A stretch of DNA of 64,000 bases from JAEYXS01 sp943367715 (lineage in GTDB: Bacteria > Verrucomicrobiota > Verrucomicrobiia > Limisphaerales > JAEYXS01). Below are positions 60,373 through 64,000 of the stretch, piece by piece. Numbering within the stretch: the first letter of the stretch is position 1; each line of letters starts with the position of its first letter. The notes beneath the pieces were generated by a model that worked only from the letters and a program-made list of their open reading frames with translations, ran no database searches and had not been told where the DNA came from. The translations under genes were made by a program, and so were the position numbers. The stretch covers positions 31,310 through 95,309 of the forward strand of contig CALRJY020000025.1 in assembly GCA_943367715.1 (NCBI GenBank), given 5' to 3'.

Positions 60373-61167
60373 ATGCGTAATCTTATTTTATCACTCGCGT
60401 GTGCGCTCATTTGCGCTATTTCCACGACGGTGGCGCCGCAAGCTGCCCAGGCCGCGGAGACCGACAAAAACTGCTACGAGATGCGCGTTTACTACGCGCC
60501 CGAAGGTAAGCTGGAAGACCTCCATGCCCGCTTCCGGAATCACACGGTGAAGCTGTTCGAGAAGCACGGGATGAAGAACATCGGCTACTGGGTGCCGGTC
60601 AACAACACGAACAACAGCCTTATCTACATCCTCTCCTATCCGAGCAAGGAAGCGCGGGAAACCTCTTGGAAAGCCTTCCAAGCAGACCCTGTCTGGAAAG
60701 AAGCCAAGGCTGCCTCGGAGAAGAACGGTTCACTGGTGGCCAAGGTGGAATCGACGTTCCTGGAAGCCACGGACTATTCGATGTTGCCCAAGGCTGATAA
60801 AAGCGATGGCAAGTCAGCTGAACGCGTTTTTGAACTGCGCACGTACACGGCCACGCCGAACAACCTGGGACATCTGAACGCCCGGTTTCGTGATGCCACC
60901 GTCCGCCTGTTCACCAAGTATGGCATGACGAACATCGGTTACTGGGTGCCGATGAAAGGCCAGAAGGGCGCGGACGATACGCTCATCTACATCCTCGCCC
61001 ATAAGAGCCAGGATGCAGCGAAGGAATCCTTCAAGGCTTTCGCAGGTGACCCGGAATGGACGGCTGCCCGCAAAGCCTCGGAAGAAAAGGGCGGCGGTCC
61101 TTTGACCATCAAGGGCGGCGTTCAATCAGTCTTCATGAAGCCCACGGATTATTCACCGATGCGCTGA
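60373..61167 (+). CDS. Exported protein with two NIPSNAP domains
   Basis: 264 residues. Signal peptide (STTVAPQAAQA|AETD). Two NIPSNAP domains in tandem: YEMRVYYAPEGKLEDLHARF with HGMKNIGYWVPV, and FELRTYTATPNNLGHLNARF with YGMTNIGYWVPM. The halves are clear internal duplicates (dimeric alpha+beta barrel fold). NIPSNAP activity is not established; exported versions are frequent in Planctomycetes/Verrucomicrobia. A strong terminator follows. Confidence 0.9.
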   Translation: MRNLILSLACALICAISTTVAPQAAQAAETDKNCYEMRVYYAPEGKLEDLHARFRNHTVKLFEKHGMKNIGYWVPVNNTNNSLIYILSYPSKEARETSWKAFQADPVWKEAKAASEKNGSLVAKVESTFLEATDYSMLPKADKSDGKSAERVFELRTYTATPNNLGHLNARFRDATVRLFTKYGMTNIGYWVPMKGQKGADDTLIYILAHKSQDAAKESFKAFAGDPEWTAARKASEEKGGGPLTIKGGVQSVFMKPTDYSPMR

Positions 61168-61201
61168 AATGTTTTCCAGTCATGAACCAAGCGTGAAGCA
61201 T

Positions 61202-61228
61202 GCCCGGCTGTATACAGCCGGGCTTTTT
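61202..61228 (+). terminator. Strong rho-independent terminator
   Basis: GCCCGGCTG-TATA-CAGCCGGGC, a perfect 9-bp stem, directly followed by TTTTT. It lies 34 nt after the NIPSNAP gene. Confidence 0.95.
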
Positions 61229-61281
61229 GTCTTAAAGCGGGCAATTGAAGCGAGAGGCAAGATTTGGCGTCAAATACCGGT

Positions 61282-63225
61282 ATGAAACCAGGGCTCTTTA
61301 GGTGGGTTGCGCTCTTGCTGGCGCTGAATGTGTCGCTTGGCTTGAGTGCGACTCCACCGGCCAAAGCTAGCCAGACAGCGGTCATGATTGGCACGGAAGC
61401 CATCAAGATAACCGCCGATACCAACAGTTTTTTGAAGTATAAGACCGTCTTTCGTCCCTTGGAACAGGAAGGAGCCGCCTACAACTATGAGGAGCGGGTG
61501 CTGGCTGGCACTGGCAAAGTCTCCGTGGTTTCGTTGTCGCCCGCTTCTGCCTTGATGACCGGTTATCGCGTGACGGAGTCAGAGGCTGGACATTTTTTCC
61601 AGAGCCTGGTGGACGCCGGCGTATTTGATCTGCCTGTCCGCTGGTCAGCTCTGGAGGATCCGTTATTACGCAAAGTTCCAATACGGGCCCCTTTTACGCA
61701 AAGCCCTGATTTTGCGCCCGGCTATGAATTGGAACTGCAACTGGGAGGCAAGCGGCTAAAAACGGCTTTTCCGGTTTACGATCGGCCGGCTTTTCCACCC
61801 TCAGCAGCCTCCAAGGTCATCAAGCTGATCGAGGCGTTTTTTATTGAGATGGATGCCCGGGCAGGCAAAGAGCATGGGTTGCAGGACTTATACCGTGAAA
61901 CTCTCAATGGTCCCAAACCGCTTATCAGCGATTTGTCTGAAATCCGCTCTGGCCTTAGGTCGCATGAACTTACGAACAGGATTGTTTCCGCCGCCAGGTT
62001 AAGTTTACTGGCAGACCAGACGAACGTTGTCAGGGAATGCATCAGCATATTGGACGATCCTGACGAACGGGTCAGGATGGCTGCGAAAGCGGGTCTGGAA
62101 AAAACGGGGACCAACGCTATTGCTGCCACGCCCCTGCTTTCCAATTTGCTCCGGCGTCACAGCCGGGATTCCATCCGTTTGCTTGCCGCCGGTGAACTGC
62201 GACGTGGTGATCCGCAAGATGCCACCATCAGAGATGTTCTGCTGGATGGCATGAAAGACCAAAACGCGGACGTGCGACAAGCCTGTGCCGGTGCTTTGAC
62301 CAAGTTCAAATTCCAATCACCGGAACACTGGGAAAAGTGGCATAGCCTGTTGATCAGCCACGAATACAGAACCAATGCAGCCGTCTTGAAGCTTCTGCCA
62401 CTGGACTGGACCAACAACGTTCCTCCGGCGCTGCGCGAACAACTGACCGGCGACCTGCTGAAATTGCTGATGAATGACACAGAAGAGATACGCACACTGG
62501 CTGTAGGGGGATTGCACCCTTTTATCCGGTCAGATTCCTCCGTCCAGTCAGCGGTGATCGAGCGGATGCAGAAAGACACTGCGCCCAACGTCAGGCGGGC
62601 AGCTCTCTGGTGCGTAAGAGATTCCCTTTATGACTCGCCGATATTCGAATCTTTGGTTGTTCAAGCGGCTGCCGATCCGGTCCCTGAAATCAAAGCAACT
62701 GCGCTGGAGATACTGGCCGGGCGATCTGCGGGAAAGGCGCTCACCGATGACATGCTGCTGGAAGCGATTAGCTCTTCCGACTGGAGATTGAGAATCAACG
62801 CCGCGTGGCTGCTGGCCCAACGCAAGCGACCGGAATCCGTGCCGGTATTGCTTGCTGAAATGGAACAGTATGGCAACCGTCGCGTGAACACAGCCGAGTA
62901 TCTCGCCCAGTTCGGACCGGAGGTGTTGCCTTTGCTTAGGCCACAATTGAACAGTTTGAAGATTTCGACCGTGAAATCCCTTTTCAGTGCCTTGGCCCTC
63001 GCCAATATCCACGAGTTCGGACCAGACATACTGGCCGCCACCCGTCATACCGATCCAAGCATGAGAGCTCATGCCCTCAAGGCTTTAAGCTGGTTGAAAC
63101 TCGATAACGCTGATGTCCGCATGGCCTGCGAGACGCTAAAAAACGACCCTGACGAAACGGTGCGTAAAGAAGCCGAAGACTGCCTCGCTTTTCTTAACCA
63201 GCTTAAGAAACGACGCAGAAACTAG
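61282..63225 (+). CDS. Exported HEAT-repeat protein
   Basis: 647 residues from ATG 61282; the frame opens six codons earlier only from a TTG. Signal peptide (WVALLLALNVSLGLSA). The first 220 residues are a non-repeat domain. From about 230 onward come many HEAT-like helical pairs (e.g. LDDPDERVRMAAKAGLEKTG, QNADVRQACAGAL, DTAPNVRRAALWCV, DPDETVRKEAEDCLA). They form a solenoid for binding proteins. The stop codon shares the palindrome CTAG with the convergent gene's stop. Confidence 0.85.
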   Translation: MKPGLFRWVALLLALNVSLGLSATPPAKASQTAVMIGTEAIKITADTNSFLKYKTVFRPLEQEGAAYNYEERVLAGTGKVSVVSLSPASALMTGYRVTESEAGHFFQSLVDAGVFDLPVRWSALEDPLLRKVPIRAPFTQSPDFAPGYELELQLGGKRLKTAFPVYDRPAFPPSAASKVIKLIEAFFIEMDARAGKEHGLQDLYRETLNGPKPLISDLSEIRSGLRSHELTNRIVSAARLSLLADQTNVVRECISILDDPDERVRMAAKAGLEKTGTNAIAATPLLSNLLRRHSRDSIRLLAAGELRRGDPQDATIRDVLLDGMKDQNADVRQACAGALTKFKFQSPEHWEKWHSLLISHEYRTNAAVLKLLPLDWTNNVPPALREQLTGDLLKLLMNDTEEIRTLAVGGLHPFIRSDSSVQSAVIERMQKDTAPNVRRAALWCVRDSLYDSPIFESLVVQAAADPVPEIKATALEILAGRSAGKALTDDMLLEAISSSDWRLRINAAWLLAQRKRPESVPVLLAEMEQYGNRRVNTAEYLAQFGPEVLPLLRPQLNSLKISTVKSLFSALALANIHEFGPDILAATRHTDPSMRAHALKALSWLKLDNADVRMACETLKNDPDETVRKEAEDCLAFLNQLKKRRRN

Positions 63226-64000
63226 CTGGCTGGGGATGTGATCTGATCCGCCAGTTCTTCCGCCGGATACGTCCAGATCTCGGCGAGCGTGGGGTGATAG
63301 TGCGGCATGGCGGCGAGTTCATGCACCGTCATGCGCTTGGCCATGGCGGTGACGATCTCGTGGATAAGCTCACCACCTGCGGGACCAACACAACTGCCGC
63401 CGATGATCTCGCCCGTCTTGGGATCGGCGAGCAACTTCACGAAACCGTGCATCGCTTCCATGATCATGGACTTGCCGTGATCGGCGAAGGGATAGCTGGC
63501 GGTGAGGCAGGGGATGTTCTGCTTTTTCGCTTCTTTTTCCGTGAGCCCCACATTGGCGACTTGCGGGTCCGTGAAGATGATGCTGATGAGCAGCCGATAA
63601 TCCATCGTGCGTGGTTGCTTCGGCGAGATGATATTATGCACCGCGATCTCACCCTGCTGGATGGCGATATGAACGATCTCATGTGGTCCGCAGCAATCAC
63701 CCGCCGCAAAGATATGCGCTGCACTGGTGCGCTGCTGGGCATCGGTCAGGATGCGGCCCTTTTCGGTGTTCACCCCGGCTTTATCCAGAGCGAGCGATGA
63801 GGTATTCGAGCTGCGCCCCAGCGCATGAAGGATTTCCTGTGACTGCACCCGGATGGTTTTGCCATCTTGCTCGAATTCAATGCCCTTTTGCCCGTCTTGA
63901 GTGAAGGCGGATTTGAGCTTCGTGCCTGCGTAAACGGTCATGCCTTCCTTCTTGAACACTGTCTCAACAACTTCGCCTGCATCCGCATCACAAGCGCTCA
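63222..64000 (-). CDS. Pyridine-nucleotide disulfide oxidoreductase (lipoamide dehydrogenase/mercuric-reductase-like), 5' truncated
   Basis: The gene runs off the right edge: codons before the first GTG (63959) read D-A-G-E-V-V-E-T and fit the family. The visible part covers the end of the NAD domain (LHALGRSSNTSSLALDKAGV), the FAD motif SAAHIFAAGDCCGPHEIVHI, and the dimerisation domain (IIFTDPQVANVGLTEKEAKK, GGSCVGPAGGELIHEIVTAM) with the catalytic His in PHYHPTLAEIWTYPAEE. The redox-Cys segment is outside, so the substrate class (lipoamide, mercury, trypanothione-like) is undecided. The stop overlaps the HEAT gene by 4 nt. Confidence 0.93.
   Translation of the reverse strand, partial: SACDADAGEVVETVFKKEGMTVYAGTKLKSAFTQDGQKGIEFEQDGKTIRVQSQEILHALGRSSNTSSLALDKAGVNTEKGRILTDAQQRTSAAHIFAAGDCCGPHEIVHIAIQQGEIAVHNIISPKQPRTMDYRLLISIIFTDPQVANVGLTEKEAKKQNIPCLTASYPFADHGKSMIMEAMHGFVKLLADPKTGEIIGGSCVGPAGGELIHEIVTAMAKRMTVHELAAMPHYHPTLAEIWTYPAEELADQITSPAS

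Overview
The window looks like a stretch of chromosome from a member of the Verrucomicrobiota, probably of the Pedosphaera/Limisphaerales kind. This is inferred from gene content and from the style of dispersed hairpin repeats; no rRNA or tRNA gene is present to prove it. Supporting signs are the long (Chlamydia/plant-type) IspG, a Ser/Thr kinase carrying PEGA repeats, PQQ-type beta-propellers and sulfatases, LpxI, and many small lipoproteins and secreted proteins.

Layout. 1-7.3 kb: the end of an ankyrin protein, then a tripartite exporter (TolC-like lipoprotein, long membrane-fusion protein, MacB/FtsX-type permease) with no ATPase gene beside it. 7.5-13.5 kb: an envelope and isoprenoid operon, cdsA-dxr-rseP-ispG plus one unknown gene. 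13.6-15.6 kb (minus): a HAD hydrolase and DAHP synthase. 15.9-20.6 kb: a PAS histidine kinase with its response regulator, DUF2237, a serpin broken by one in-frame stop, DUF2721. 21-26 kb: a 1418-residue kinase-PEGA-FGE-fold protein and a convergent Sel1 protein. 26.2-36.5 kb: a fused glycogen-debranching enzyme, a PQQ-like propeller, a duplicated altronate-dehydratase-like protein, and a secreted TIM-barrel-like protein. 36.8-40.9 kb: PRC/BON and glycine-rich stress-type proteins, an AsmA/DUF748-like protein, and a lipoprotein truncated haemoglobin. 41-43.7 kb (minus): sulfatase and methyltransferase. 43.9-46.3 kb: small lipoproteins and a DUF2975/HTH pair.

The accessory part is 46.3-53.2 kb. 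It holds about a dozen small, mostly unrelated genes, all on the minus strand. They are separated by spacers with hairpin repeats, and several spacers carry integron attC-like core sites (GTTRRRY before starts, RYYYAAC over stops). 51.9-53.2 kb has no convincing gene and is a repeat graveyard.

Housekeeping genes return at 53.2-64 kb: a small secreted protein, gnd, an unknown conserved gene, lpxI, a hybrid histidine kinase, a double NIPSNAP protein, a HEAT-repeat protein, and a truncated pyridine-nucleotide disulfide oxidoreductase.

The most interesting observation is a pair of about 165-nt elements (34904-35068 and 52672-52837). Each can fold into a long hairpin with an outer stem of about 26 bp and an inner stem of 15 bp. 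The loop core is nearly identical between the copies, while the stems differ by at least seven compensatory base-pair changes. That is the pattern expected of a structured mobile element or structured RNA family, and I cannot assign it to a known class.
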